Below, piece by piece: positions 1-12,199 of a stretch of 64,000 bases of DNA; position 1 is the first letter of the stretch, and every line of letters begins with the position of its first letter. Position numbers and translations under genes: made by a program. The notes beneath the pieces were generated by a model, which searched no databases, was not told the origin of the DNA, and saw only the letters and a program-made list of their open reading frames with translations. The DNA is taken from positions 2,208,548 through 2,272,547 of the forward strand of contig NW_020654080.1 in NCBI RefSeq assembly GCF_003589595.1, read 5' to 3'. Source of the DNA: Hyposmocoma kahamanoa. Taxonomy: Eukaryota > Arthropoda > Insecta > Lepidoptera > Cosmopterigidae.

Positions 1-559
1 ATCCCTGTTCGTTTCTGCATAGATTTTATTCATGCTATAAAATATAATGTACATGTGTTGTAATATATGACCTGTGGTCTATAATTAGTAATAGAACGCA
101 ATATATACAAACCTGTCAATTTTAAATTAACTAACTTAGCATTTGACACAATAAAACATGACCTCATCTCACAACAAATATTAATCATTACGTAAATTTT
201 GTATCCTAATAACGCCAAAGGTAGTTTGATAATAAAAATAATTGGATGAAAAATTCAATTGCAATCAATTTAATTGAAGGCAATTGACAGTTAATTAATC
301 TTACGCAGAATTAGAAAGATCATTTATATCAATTTTGTTTGCAATTTGGTTTTATTGTTGTGCAGTGTTGTTTTAACAGTGTTGCACAATGTTTCTAGAA
401 GCGATAGGTATTTTTTTAATCTTTATCTCATTTTTTTGTTCTAATGAAATAATCAAAAAATACAGCTAGCGTTATAACAGTAAACAAACTATTATATATT
501 TTATATAAAAAAATGAGTACGCATTTGATCTCCATCTTGCCTGATGGAAAGTGACGATA

Positions 560-765
560 AAATCGACAATGAAGCATACACACATAAATAATGCCCATTC
601 ACTCACGCCTTGAAAAAGCTCAAGTTATACCGTTCAAGGAACAAGTCCGCAGGCTGGGAATTCTACTCCATAGCCGTTCGCCTTATAAATATAGAATCCT
701 TGGAATATCCTCAACACAGACATGGAAGCCCAGCTTACATCTACACCCCCGATGATGGAGAGACG
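560..765 (-). mobile_element. LINE C-terminal relic (Jockey/CR1-like)
   Basis: Read on the minus strand, the order TGGATATTCC, TTTATAAGGCGAACGG, GGAATTC and AACTTGAGCTTTTTCAAGGC parallels the 9037-9440 LINE tail (W-IFPGF, FVWRAARDWNSLP, YNLDFYKARVNR). It is broken by stops. Confidence 0.6.
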
Positions 766-1186
766 AATGCGGAATTAATCTGTGCGGTATATAAACCCAC
801 GTTTCTAAACTAAATCCAAGATGGCAATTAATTTAAAATGTTTAGCAATCGAAAAAACCTAAGAAGATCTTGTTTATTTCAAGCACATTGTTTTTTTCCG
901 TGTGTTTTGTGTTACGTATACGAACACGTAGGTGTAACACAATTATGATTAGTGGTTATAAAACCTATTGATAAACTGGTCGGTAATTTATTTGACTTAT
1001 TTCCAGTAGCTGCAATACAAAAAAGTGAGCAAACATAATTTTTTGCAAATTAATATTTCTAATTATAAATGATGCTATTCTATGTCCCCGTGGGCTATCG
1101 CGCAGTTGGAGCAGTGGGAGGTGTAATTAATTAGAAATGATGACGATATCGTTGTTAAGTGCCATAGACAATATCACATCCAAAAA

Positions 1187-1390
1187 GATTATAGGTGTAG
1201 TTGTAGGCTGGGGTTCCACTCCTATGTTATGGATATTCCAAGGCTTCGCACAAAGCGTTACGCTTCTATATTTATAAGGCAAACGGCGATGGAGCGGAAT
1301 TCCCTGCCTGCAATGTGAATAGGCGAGCATGCTCCATCGTCGACTTCATGGACCAGTTGAGATGGGTCAAATGCGCATTTACGTACACAT
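1187..1390 (+). mobile_element. LINE C-terminal relic, same family as 9037-9440
   Basis: Nucleotide matches to the 9.0-kb copy run in order: GGGGTTCCAC, TGTTATGGATATTCC, TTCGCACAAAGCGTTACGCT, GGCAAACGGC, GGAATTCCCTGCCTGCA and GTGAATAGGC. About 60 bp are deleted after CCTGCA. Confidence 0.65.
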
Positions 1391-1429
1391 TATGAAAAAA
1401 ATCCTTATGTATAAGACATATTTATTCAA

Positions 1430-1740
1430 ATTCAAATCTTTATTTCGGACAAAATATCCATTTAGTGTTAGTTACAAAATACTTACAAACTATGTTAATA
1501 TAAATCCTCTAAACATTGATGTGTACCATTGATATAATACACTGTACGAAGAAGGTCATTGGCGCTGCCCCGCACTCTGCGCATTAGGGACGCTACCCGC
1601 TTCCGTAAAATGGCACTAAAGCAGTCCACTCTCGCCTCGGTAAACATTCCCGAAGCGCTACAGTAGCGCGGCGATCCCAACATCATTCTGAGAGCGTCGT
1701 TATACTGGACGCATAGGACGCGATATGCTTTCTTTGTTTA
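1430..1740 (-). pseudogene. LINE ORF C-terminal relic (CR1-like, 'CSASGMF' type)
   Basis: The minus-strand reading includes MMLGSPRYCSASGMFTEARV then FSAILRKRVASLMRRVRGS, and upstream bases still encode VQYNDALR. The same tail recurs at 17302-17517, 21660-21975 and 44690-44840. The 3' side has TATTCAAATTCAAATC, the short A/T repeat that ends these elements. Dead copy. Confidence 0.75.
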
Positions 1741-2330
1741 CTTGACCCACAAGCTACACGTGTTAAAATATTGGCAAAATGCTTTAAAAAGCGTGAGCTT
1801 TACGGTACTAGTACAACGTGCCAACGTCCTGCGCTCCCTGTCAATGTCCATGTCGTCAGACAGACTCTCCGTCACCCAGTGCCCAGGTATTTAAAATGCG
1901 AGACCCTGCGTAGTGGCACACCGCATGAACCACATTTGGAAGTCAAAAATACAGAAAAAACTAATAAAAACGTGTAGCGGTTGAGACAACTTTTAAAATT
2001 TGTAATTTTAAAGCTTTTAATGAATATTAAGTTCTCATGCAATAGGAATGGAGGTTTGAAGAACATGGCTGGAGTGATTCTGATGGAGGCAGTACTTTCA
2101 TGGATAAAGTTTTTCACAAGGAGCGCTGCTGCTACCAAAAATATACATAACTGTAGGTCAAGATCACGGTTTGATCCTACTTGAACTTCTAGACCTGCGT
2201 AGAGAATAGCTTTTTTTACACAAGCTGGCCTCCGTATCCTCTGTTTTACAACTTCCTGTATTTCACCGCGAACTAAAAGATTTGGTGGCACCTTTTTCGG
2301 TCGCACAGACGATAAATGGATCTCACTTCC

Positions 2331-2480
2331 AGCGGAATTACGGAATTCCCTGCCTGCAGACTTATGCTCTGAACGCTATAACTTAGGTCTTTTCAAGGCA
2401 AGAGTGAATAGGCATTATTTAGGTGTGTATGCTCCATCGTCGACCTCATCGTCATTTTCCACCAGGTGAGACGGAGGTAA
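2331..2480 (+). mobile_element. LINE C-terminal relic, same family as 9037-9440
   Basis: GGAATTCCCTGCCTGCAGAC, then GAACGCTATAACTTAGG, TTTCAAGGCAAGAGTGAATA and CTCCATCGTCGACCTCATCG follow the end of the retrotransposon ORF and its short 3' tail. Only the last ~40 codons' worth remain. Confidence 0.6.
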
Positions 2481-3832
2481 AATGCGTATGTAAACTTTGT
2501 ATTTTATGAAAAATGCGATTTAAAGCTCTGAGTGGCACTGCAATTGCCATGGTCAAGCGAATTTACCACTACCAAATAGAATATATTCTAAAGAAAGGCT
2601 AGGTCTATAGTAACCTTAACAGATGAGACGATAAGAGGTGAGAAATATGTGTCAGGATCGTAGCAAAGTGTAAGGCTGTAGTCTCTACCTACATTGGTGG
2701 TAAAATAGCGTGAAATATATATGTACATGTAAGTTGTGTTCATGTCAAATGAGCCTATTGATAATTAGTGGCATAAATTGTCGACAACATAGAGGCATAA
2801 AATCTCATAATTACCAAATTTTATGACCAATAAATCATAATTAACAGTGACCACTATTAATTATATCATGACATTGTTCTGATACAACGTGACCACAGGG
2901 AAAATGAGACCACCTACTTGTAGACATGGTTTAAATGTAATTTAATGTTATGTTATGTCTTTTTTCAAGGTAGGGAGAACTGTTGATTCCGAATTGAAAT
3001 GTCTACGGTTTGAATCTCTGTTAAGACATGGATCTAACACTGTCATATTTAAATTACCTGATTTGTGTGACTTGCAGTTTGCAATAATTCTTGGATGTTA
3101 GCAGTGGTAGGCTAGTGCAAAAAAGTTCCACTTTCATTGTGAAGTGGACTATTCGAATCCCTGCGGCGGTATACATCTATCACTTTAATATTTAAGTTAC
3201 GTACATTTGTGAATATGTAGTAGTACCTGGGATTTGCCGAACAGATGCTTACAAAAGAAATTCGTTTTCTATTAACGATACTGCGAGGTACCAGTGAAAC
3301 AAAAAAAAATCTAATTTTAACTAAGATGATTTTTCCGGACCATCCATTACTCTGATGAAAAATATGTTATAATTTATTTCTAATTTCCTTTAATTGATAA
3401 ATTTAATTTTTATTAACATTTACATAGTTAAAACTAAAAAAATAATAATAATACGTATTATGTATGTATACGTATTTCTTTATCTTTTTGCTTATGTTAA
3501 TTACCTCGAGTATAACCGCCAGCTGTATTTTGAGTAAATATTTTTAACGAAAGCTATATTAGACGATTATTCACTTTAAAATGCTTATTTCTTGCAACAA
3601 CTATCACATTTAAATAAATTAAGTTATCGATTTGACTTGAGTTTAATCGATCAAGGAACAAAATGGCAACACTAAATGATATTGGTGGGATTGACAAAAA
3701 AAGAAAAAAGAAAGACAGATTAACGAGGGAGAGAACGGGCAAACCGGCTTTTTTTCAGAAATATACTTTTAGTGTGTCTGTGAACCTATCGTTTTATTTG
3801 AAATGTAGACGCTATGCTAATAATATTTATAG
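2481..3832. other. AT-rich non-coding stretch, nothing recognised
   Basis: No coding frame with support. An ATG frame at 3663-3863 runs into the following repeat and is dismissed. A family B-like scrap (GATTTAAAGCTCTGAGTGGC) lies at 2518-2545. Confidence 0.6.
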
Positions 3833-4097
3833 CCGACTTAAAAAAAAAGGACTAGGTTCTTAATTTGACTGTATTTTTTTATATGTATGTTGCGCGATAA
3901 CTGTAACTTGTGAGTCGGTTTTGATGGTTCTTTTTTTGTTGGCAAGAGTGTACATCAGTATTGATCGCATTTAAATTTGAAGAGAATATTTTTAACTAGG
4001 GGATGAATCCGGTTTCGCGCACTTTCCAGTAACCGACTTCAATAAAACTTGACAAATAGATGTAATTCTACTAACTTTTGAGGTCGGTATTTTTTTG
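3833..4097 (-). repeat. ACCGACYTC-ended repeat
   Basis: A ~265-bp unit ending CCGACTT at the left and GAGGTCGGT at the right, so the ends are short inverted repeats. Internal blocks are GCGCGATAAC, GAGTCGGTTTTGATGGTTCT, GGGGATGAATCCGGTTTCGC and GCACTTTCC. Non-coding and MITE-like. Confidence 0.75.
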
Positions 4098-5026
4098 TAA
4101 AATAGTTACGATTGTTAATAAATATCATCATCATCACCACACTGTTATACTTCCACTACTGGGCACGAGTCTTATAATCTGTCCGTTTGTAAAATATGAA
4201 TAGTGATAAAAAATATCCAAGACTTTTCTAGTTAGGGTAAGTTATTTCGTACAGTGTTCCAAAAACATTAAACCATTACTTATTTAAAATTTAACTTCAA
4301 AGCTCATTAGACAATCCAATAAATCACTTAAAGACGTTTATAATGCCCATTTACTACGACTGCGACTAATCTCTTACAATCAATTATGGTTTAATATAAT
4401 TTTTCACGGTTTGTCATGATGTTACAATAAATAATTTTATCAAATGATTAATAGTAATCTTTAACTACAAAATAAATGTTTTCTTCTCTCTTTCTCTCTC
4501 TAGTTCGTTCTCTTCATGGCAGAAAACATTGGTGATTATATCTGCCGCCGTTAGTTGAAAGTGCGCGTGTGACATTAGCCCCCTTTACACAGCCACGCAG
4601 CGTTGGAGAGCGCCATTGCGCGCGCAATCTTTAAAATTGTTATAATATATACTGCCCTGATCTGTCACTATTGTTATTTATCCTAAGTGTATAAGGTATG
4701 AAGTTACCGCAAGTGAGAAGTAGAAATTTTTAAATTTCATTTCTTTAAACATTATTTTCTCGGTCTTGAGTCTTTGTCACAAGAACCCTTTCAACTAACG
4801 ACGGCAGACGTATTGAACATCTAATCGTCTGTATGCTATAGCGAATCTAAGGTATAAAAAAAAAGAAATAGAACGTAATACCGGACCGGGAGAAATATTT
4901 CTATGGCCTACATTTATTTCTTTCGTTACTCTTTCCTTTTTGTCTACACACGTAACTTCAGATGATATTATTTAAGGCTGAATTGTTTTTATTTTAATGT
5001 AGATTAATAAAGCTCTTTATTATTAT

Positions 5027-5586
5027 CCGCTCACGCGATGCGCTCATCCTACCGCAAAATGGCGGCTATTTGGTTTCGCAAATTAGAAAAGGAATCAGTT
5101 TAAACACAAGTTTTTAAAAATAAAAATTATTATTCTGCATTGCTAAATAAATACCCTCCGTACTACAACAAAAACATCTCAAATAAAATGCAGTAATACA
5201 CCGCAAATCCTGCACTTAATAAGCACTAATGAAATTTTTGGTGTACTTGGGTAAATATGATAATATTCCGTTTGAGTGGTTCTAATGTTTATCATGAAAT
5301 TACTCCTTAAAGTATAGTTTATAAACATTTATATTCAGTGTAAACTTAAAAAACGCAACTTACGGTATGTTTTCAATAAATAAATACCGAAATCACCAGC
5401 CCAAACAATAACATACACGATTGTCGTGACGTATTTTTTATGGTTTACTAGAGTAGTTACCGAAATAGCAATTAGTATTAGTTCTTTTACCTGTTATAAC
5501 TTCGATATCCGATAAATCGGTATAAAATCATCACCGGCACCTCTAGCTGTGGTATGCCTCCAGAGACGCATGAATCGCGTGAGCGG
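5027..5586 (+). mobile_element. MITE-A copy 1
   Basis: A 560-bp element bounded by inverted CCGCTCACGCG ends. It is flanked by TTAT on both sides, a likely 4-bp target duplication. It lacks about 45 bp (the internal segment around GACAGACCCAGGCATT) that copies 2, 3 and 4 carry. It has no coding capacity, so it would be mobilised by a transposase from elsewhere. Superfamily not assigned. Confidence 0.85.
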
Positions 5587-7290
5587 TTATTGAAGGATTA
5601 CAAGAAAATAATACAGTAACCGTGACGCCTTAGCTTAAATACAAGATGTACACAGCTTGGGCTTACAATGGCTGGAATCTGAGAAACTAAAAATATACAT
5701 ATCTCATAAAGTCATATGAAGACTTTACATATGCCCGAGGCAATACGACGAAACTCGAGTTTGAATAATGAATTTTCGTTACCGATATATTTTGGGGTTT
5801 CTTTTTCTTTTCCATTTTTTTTTACTGCAAGGTGACTGAACCTTGTTTCGAGGCATTTTAGCGGTAATTACTGATGATTGAATACTGAATTAATGTAACC
5901 CATTTTTACCCGTTTTTTAACAGTGTCACGAAATTGATATGTGTAATACACATATTAGTAAACCTTCCAGTTATTAATAGAACTAACATCTTTTTAAGAT
6001 TGTCATAAAAATTAACTAAAGAATCCAAAATATAGACATGACATGCCTACTCTAGTATATCCTATGTTAGGTTTTTAAAGCTGAGTAAGTATAACTCACT
6101 AATTTACAACATAAATATCTGATACGACTGTCTGAGAAGGCGGAGGATATGTTCGGAATATTAGGTAGCGAGAAACATTCCCCATCAGATGGACCGTGTG
6201 ACCATTTGTCTGTCTGAACACCACACAACAACGACCTGATTTTATTATCCTGCAGCAGCAATTACTAATAACACCGGGTCTCTGGTGTGGCTCTTATGAA
6301 ACACTCAGAAAACTTGGGTGGCTGAGAGTAGAAAGATTTGTTTAGATCTCATAACAAAATTTTTATTCTCATTTCATTGGCTTATGACAATTAATAACTT
6401 TGTTATGGAAACTAAGTAGGGTCTCATCCAACAAGTTCTTTTCAAGTCGCTGCAGAGACGAGATGTATAAATGGGGGATCAGGAATACTAGTCTAAACCA
6501 GTGGGAGTTCAGGGATAGCATGTTGCTGATGTGCTCCTCACGCTCAAATGCCTGCACAAGTGAAGATCCTAACATAGTCACTGATAGCGTAATGAAGGTG
6601 ACAAGCTACAATTCGTAGTCAATGAAGTACTTAAATAAAAGAAATATCGACATGATAAGGAGACCAATACATAAAAGAAGAAATATTTCTGTCTGCATCT
6701 TTTAATTTTGTTTCCTTGGCCTATATTTATTTCTTGGCGCTAGAGTTTAAGAGACCAATAAATCCAGGCAACAACAAAAAAAAATCAACATAAATCATAC
6801 TATAAGCGAACTTTAAATTCGGCCATCAATCAGGCCAGCCATAAATGTTAAAAAGTCAGAAACAGTAACGGATACGAGAGCAAAATTCTTAAAGATGGCA
6901 TTTTGCATATCGAAGATGAAATGACAAAATCTTCTTACTAAAAATGACCTGGTTTTAAGGTTTTTAATGCCATGCTCGGCAACAATAATATAGACCAAGT
7001 TCCAAATTTCAAAGATGACCTAAAATTCAAAACATACGATATTGGATAGGCAAGACATATTATTAGGTGGTGATGACAGATACAGATAGATAGAACAGAG
7101 GTAGACGACATCGTTAATGGATTTTCAATAACAATGTAAACGCAAATTGTAACGATGGATATACGTCTTTGAAAGACACATTTTTAGCTCAAACGTTGAG
7201 CGTTTATAACTTTGTGTACTTAACCAAAGTCTAATAATCTTTATTGTATTGACAAGCAAATTACACTCGAAATCGTAATGTTGATTAAAC
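5587..7290. other. non-coding stretch, low-copy
   Basis: No gene or clear element seen. A short sequence near 6370-6580 stays open on both strands without coding character. Confidence 0.55.
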
Positions 7291-7296
7291 ATTTAG

Positions 7297-7744
7297 TAGC
7301 AGTAGAGCTCCTTGTCAAAGAGTTCGTCCAGGGTACCACCACCTTAATAATAATAATAACGCACACACTCATAACCCCGCATTATAGAAACCCTTTACCG
7401 CGGATGCCATGGACACACACATAGACAACCATAAATTACACCCAAACTCACCAGTCCAGCATGATAACCGTTTGGCCACGGAGGCAGTGTCTGTCTTACC
7501 TGTTTCTGCCACCAAACGCTGAATGTGAGCATTACTGCGTTTCGGTTTTTAAGGGTCAGGGTGCTGGTGAAATTACTGGCAAATGGGAATTGTCAACTTA
7601 TGTCTTAGGGTGACGGGCGCAGTGAGAGTGCTTAGATCATTACGATTTGAAGCTCTGAGTGGCACTGCAACTGTTATGGACAGGCGTGTCGCTTACCACC
7701 AGGCGCACGACTTATTCGTCCCGTCACTTGGTTGATACCAAAAC
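7297..7744 (+). repeat. family B repeat (interrupted)
   Basis: Family B is a ~330-bp unit. It starts AGCAGTAGAGCTCC and includes CCACCTTACC, a palindromic GCAGTAATGTGAGCATTACT block, GGGTGACGGGCGCAGTGGCA, CGATTTAAAGCTCTGAGTGG and CGTCCCGTCACTTG, then an A-rich tail. This copy has all blocks once the nested SINE-2 is removed. No polymerase III boxes or coding capacity are visible. The tail suggests a LINE-mobilised sequence, but the class is undetermined. Confidence 0.85.
7344..7487 (-). mobile_element. tRNA-derived SINE-2 nested in family B
   Basis: The reverse complement starts CTGCCTCCGTGGCCAAACGG and ends GTGCGTTATTATTATTATTA. The B box is lost in a deletion. It splits a family B copy: CCACCACCT on the left continues with TCTTACCTGTTTCTGCCACC on the right. 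Confidence 0.85.
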
Positions 7745-8770
7745 AACTCTATTGCTCGTAAGGCAGATTCCGCTGAGAAGAAAGCAAGCAACTCAATAAC
7801 CATTATCTGTTGTGGCAGAATATTACCGATGGTTTTGTACTTAACGGTCCTCTGCCGCTGAAGTACTTATAGACACAAAGAATTAGTAGTGTCTTTTTAT
7901 TGTGTGTCAATAATTACTACATTTTAAACCTGATCAATACATGAACTGAGATGAGTAAATAAATGAGCATTGGACAATATATACACCTATATCCATACAT
8001 CGTTTAATATCAAATGATATTGTGGCAAAGTTTGAGTTTGTTTCATATAAAAAAACCTTATTTAGATTTTTTTTTTCCTGCAGACAGTGTTTGTAAATGG
8101 AGATAGTAGTTATTGCGACTTCTAAAATCTTTTCTGCGTTTGTAAAACAACATTTTCAGCTTTAAAGCAATAATTTTAAGCTCTATAGTAAAATATGTCG
8201 CGTGTCGTGATAATGTGGCAAGTAAGACAATAATTTTAAGGAAACTGGTGCATTAAATTTGACGTCCGCCATTGGGCGTTGACCCCTCAAATTTAACGGT
8301 CTATTTTTGTTTTTAAATTCTAATCAGTGTTTTTGTTTAACATAATATGGTCATTTAGAACTACTTATTTTTACAATACATCGATTACGCATGGTGTTAA
8401 TATGTTTTTGTTATTTAGTCACCGTGACTAATGTTTGCCAGAATTCAGAGCATGTGGCGTGAAATGTAAAACAGATTCCGTTTTACATGCGTGGAAAAGT
8501 ATAACATTTTCAGTTATACGCTTGTTGCATTGAACCGTTTGTATGATTTCTTTGTTAAATTTGTGACTAACATTCTTGGGTTAAAGTTACCATAATCTTA
8601 CCGAAATATCATGAACATCGACTCTCCTCTCGCCATACATCACACCCGCTCGCCCTAGTGTCATTGTAACAAAAATCACAATAACAAAACTGTTTCTCGG
8701 GAAATTAATATTATATACAAATATTAATTTGACAAACATTTTTATTCTGAACATACATAAGGTTTGAAAG
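7745..8770. other. non-coding stretch before the minisatellite
   Basis: Low-copy AT-rich DNA. AAGCAATAATTTTAAG-type sequence is repeated at 8164 and 8229. No gene signal. Confidence 0.55.
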
Positions 8771-8973
8771 TATCATTCATTGACAGGTCCATAGTTATTG
8801 AACGCTTTCAGAGTGTCATTCACAGGCAGGTCCACAGTTATTGAACGCTTTCAGAGTGTCATTCACAGGCAGGTCCATAGTTATTAAACGCTTTCAGAGT
8901 GTCATTCATTGACAAGTTCTTAGTTTCAACGATTTCAGAGAGTCATTAATTGACATATCAATAGTTATCATTC
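8771..8973 (+). repeat. 43-bp tandem minisatellite, ~4.7 units
   Basis: Units start at 8771, 8814, 8857 and 8900, with a decayed fifth at 8941. The core is TGTCATTCAYNGRCAGGTCC followed by ATAGTTATTGAACGCTTTCA. The period of 43 is not a multiple of three and no ORF runs through it, so it is non-coding. The last units are diverged and shortened. Confidence 0.9.
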
Positions 8974-9036
8974 CAAGTAAATTACAATCTTGAGAAAAAC
9001 GTACAGCTTATAATACAAGAAATATAACTGGCCACC

Positions 9037-9440
9037 TTGGATTCAATAGACAAGCGTGCTAAGAGGCTTACAGTTGACTCAGAATTAATAGAGACGAACC
9101 TGTGGCGCCTTGAACACCGCCCTAGAGTTGCCAACTTATCGGTATTCTACGGGTTATATCACGGAGAGAATGCGATGGAATTGCATAATTTTATTCCGCC
9201 TTCCCCTTTCCACCATCGGGGGTCTAGACGTCGGCTCTACAATGACACTATGTTGTGGATATTCCCCGGATTTCGCACGAAGCGTTTCGCTTCCACATTT
9301 GTATGGCGAGCGGCTAGGGATTGGAATTCCCTGCCTGCAGACTTGTTCCCCGAACGCCTATAACTTGGATTTTTATAAGGCGAGAGTGAATAGGCAATAT
9401 ATAGGCATAAGTTCATACCGTATCAGGGATTCGAATCGTC
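9037..9440 (+). pseudogene. non-LTR retrotransposon ORF2 C-terminus, frameshifted
   Basis: About 108 codons stay open. They contain LEHRPRVANLSVFYGLYHGE, then FHHRGSRRRLYNDTMLWIF, RTKRFASTFVWRAARDWNSL and PADLFPERL. This is the conserved tail after the reverse transcriptase domain of Jockey/CR1-group LINEs (SLxHRR.V.SL..FYRLYHG...R..FF.SFL.RTA.LWNSLP..VFP). One base is missing or extra near 9355, because the expected YNLDFYKARVNRQY continues in the next frame. It has no start codon of its own and is a 5'-truncated dead copy. Confidence 0.85.
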
Positions 9441-10240
9441 GACTTCTCGGTTGAAAAGCAACCGATCTCCCACTAGGCTACCACCGCTCACAGTCAAAAA
9501 TTATAACAAATTAAAACTGTCTTACAATATAACCTTCACATTACACTGCAAGCCACACAAATTGACTCACGAAATTAATTTAAAAAATTTAAACAAACTC
9601 CGATACAGTTCTCACCAACTTAACGAACCTTTCATTGATTTTGTTTCGCTTTTTTATTCCCTTGTAATACGGTATGCAATTACATTTTGATAGGTCTCGA
9701 ATTAAGGCGTGGTAATATTTAGCTGTCAGCACTTTCCCTTGTTACTTCTTGGCGTGAGGCAACCGGGGTTTTAATTCCGTGTTTTTTTACATTCATTTGT
9801 AATTATAATTCTTATTCTCTTTGCTTCTTTAATATATTGATCTTAAATTTTATTTAATTATGGCTGGTATACTTTTAAAAAATTCAAATTTCAATTTATG
9901 GTTACTCAAAATCGTATCATTAATTAACACTACTATTCTTCCCTAAGGCAAATTCCCCTGAGAAGAATGAGTAAGAAACTCTAGAGGTTGCACTTTACAA
10001 ATATATCATCCCATATTTCATTAACAATACTTGTTAAATAAATCATAAATAGAAACAGATTTAAAAAACCAAAACCAAGCACGCAGAAGCTGTATAACCT
10101 CCAGTGTGCGTTTTTTTTATTTCACCGGTCATCTTTATGCAGGATTGGGGATATGGATAGTTCTAAAGAGGGGACTTTGCCCAGAAGTGGGACACTGACC
10201 AAAACAAATCAAATTAAAATCCAATAAGTTAATTTAATTA

Positions 10241-10428
10241 TTAATACAAACATCGAACACTTAAAAAAATTCTTTGGCCGGATTCGAACCGACGGCTTCT
10301 AGCAAACCGTGTCAGACGCCATGCCAACTAAGCCACGGAACGAACTGTTTTTGTTGTCGGATTATTTGGTTTTTCAACGACTTTTTAGCCATAGCGCCAT
10401 TTATGACAAATCTATGAACGTGTTTCGT
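10241..10428 (-). mobile_element. tRNA-derived SINE-1
   Basis: The reverse complement has an A box (GTGGCTTAGTTGG at 10324-10336) and a B box (GGTTCGAATCC at 10280-10290). The flanking body AGCGCCAT-TATGA is typical of this family. The tail matches TTGTATTAATAATTATAACA in the other copies. Confidence 0.85.
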
Positions 10429-10439
10429 CTCTCCGAGAC

Positions 10440-11455
10440 TTTGAGGGATGTTTGTTTCTTCTTACGTATATTTGATATAAATAAATGTACGGTCATTCGC
10501 GTATAATCACATTTTTACTCCACCTTTCTTGAACGCCTTTTCGTCTTATTTTCTTCCTACAAACCACACCACAACAATTTATTTCAGTTGCTGTAAGACA
10601 CCTGTTAAAAAGAGTTTGTCCAGGAAAGTACTGTCAGTTGGTGTTCCATATAAAATAAATAAATTTTAAATATGAAGAATACCCTCCCACAAAAACAATT
10701 GTCTTCTGTCCTTAAATAAGACTGAACAGTTAAAAACGATATAAAACACAAGCTAATGAGGCAGATGGTTGTCAATACGGTAGCCAAATTGGGAATCGAA
10801 CCTTGACAGCTCAATCAACAACCCATCAAAATAATAGGCGTCCAATTAAACCAATTTCGACACCATAAAAACTCTCAAAATGTCGCTTTTTATAAGTCTC
10901 GATTTAAACAAAAAACATTATGTTTTTAAAATAAAAATTTTTAAGTAAATAAAGAAATTAAATTCGTTACTGAAGATCGCAATCGTTAATTGACTGAGCT
11001 TCGTTGTTATAAAAATACACTTGCCAGCGATTTAAACGGACTTCGTGTCGTAAAACTGCTTTTTTGGACTGTTGTTGTGAATATAAAGCTTATTTACGAT
11101 ATAAAGATGAGATAAAATTGAAAATGTTATCTAATCTTTTCCTCAAATTATTGCAAATGTCTTTCTTGATAAAGACTCCAGGAATATTTTTCAATTACTT
11201 AGATAAAAACTATAAACTTTCTATTTTACAATCAGAAGATTAAATTGAGAAAATTTAAAGAATATCTATTGTACGGGGTGTAATCGTTAGTGTGCCCATG
11301 CGATTATACCGTAAATTTAAGATATCAAAAGTATGTTACATAATATATAATAACACTTTCAAAATAAACCTAGAAATATCCAAAATTTTAACATTATTCG
11401 CTCCCATACATTTAATATGACTTTTGTAGAGAGGCTTTAGTTGACCTCTTTTTAG
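10440..11455. other. non-coding stretch
   Basis: AT-rich with no recognised element except a possible family B scrap near 10608-10632 (AGAGTTTGTCCAGGAAAGTA). Confidence 0.55.
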
Positions 11456-11459
11456 AAGG

Positions 11460-11600
11460 TAATAATTACTTTACATATCGAGTTCTTAGATTTTCGCTAT
11501 TGTTACACATAGGAAATGAAACTATTTTTCCGGATTTAAATCGCGTATATTTGTTCTTCAAACAAACCGACGTTTCGGGCCCTTTACAGGTCCCATAGGG
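11460..11600 (+). repeat. copy of the CTATTTTTCCGGATTT / GGGCCCTTTACAGGTCCC repeat
   Basis: It combines ATCGAGTTCTTAGATTTTCG with GGAAATGAAACTATTTTTCC and ACGTTTCGGGCCCTTTACAG. The first half matches 51240-51310 inverted, the second half matches 51105-51190. Related fragments: 14945-15000, 45255-45300, 57335-57415, 61860-61895. Confidence 0.65.
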
Positions 11601-11963
11601 AAGCATCTAACTTTCAAATTTTAGATCGTTCTAGGTTCATATAAAAAAAGTTAATAATGTCGTTTCACTAATTAGAAAACGCACTTCCGACATCAGTTTA
11701 AATAAATAAATATAACATATTATGTAGTTCTGATTCCAAAGTAAGTTGATAAAGCACTTGTGTTATGGCAATCGGTAATAACGACGGTACCACATACACC
11801 CTGATCCGAGACAATATAGAAAAGTCAATTTTTCTACACTAAGATGGCGACACCATGAAAACCGATGTGCAAGCTATACGACCACAGTTCGTCAGTTTAT
11901 AGGTTTTTAGATCTATTAAATTTACGGAATAATCGCTTGGGCACTCTTAACGAAAACACCCGC

Positions 11964-12197
11964 TATTACCTGTAATGTGAACATTACTGCGTTCCGGTTT
12001 GGAAGGGTAAGGGTGTTGGTAGAAATACAGGCACATGTGACTTATGTCTCAGAGTGACGGACGCAGTGGCAGTGCCCCTAAGATCTTTGCGATTTAAAGC
12101 TCTGAGTGGCACTGCAACTGTTATGGACAGGCGTGTAGCTTATCATCAGGAGCACGACTTGTTCGTCCCGTCACTTGATATTATTAAAAAAAACTTT
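11964..12197 (+). repeat. family B repeat, 3' two-thirds
   Basis: It begins inside the palindrome (TGTAATGTGAACATTACTGC) and is complete to CGTCCCGTCACTTGATATTA and an A run. Confidence 0.85.
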
Positions 12198-12199
12198 TT

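Noticed and set aside
1872..2306. 144-codon minus-strand frame
   Set aside because: No motif recognised, and it overlaps the edges of LINE relics.
3663..3863. 66-codon ATG frame with a good start context (ACAAAATGGC)
   Set aside because: It ends inside an ACCGACYTC repeat, is lysine-rich from an A-rich tract, and matches nothing I know.
8771..8973. CRISPR-like direct repeats
   Set aside because: The 43-bp units are contiguous with no spacers, and the context is eukaryotic.
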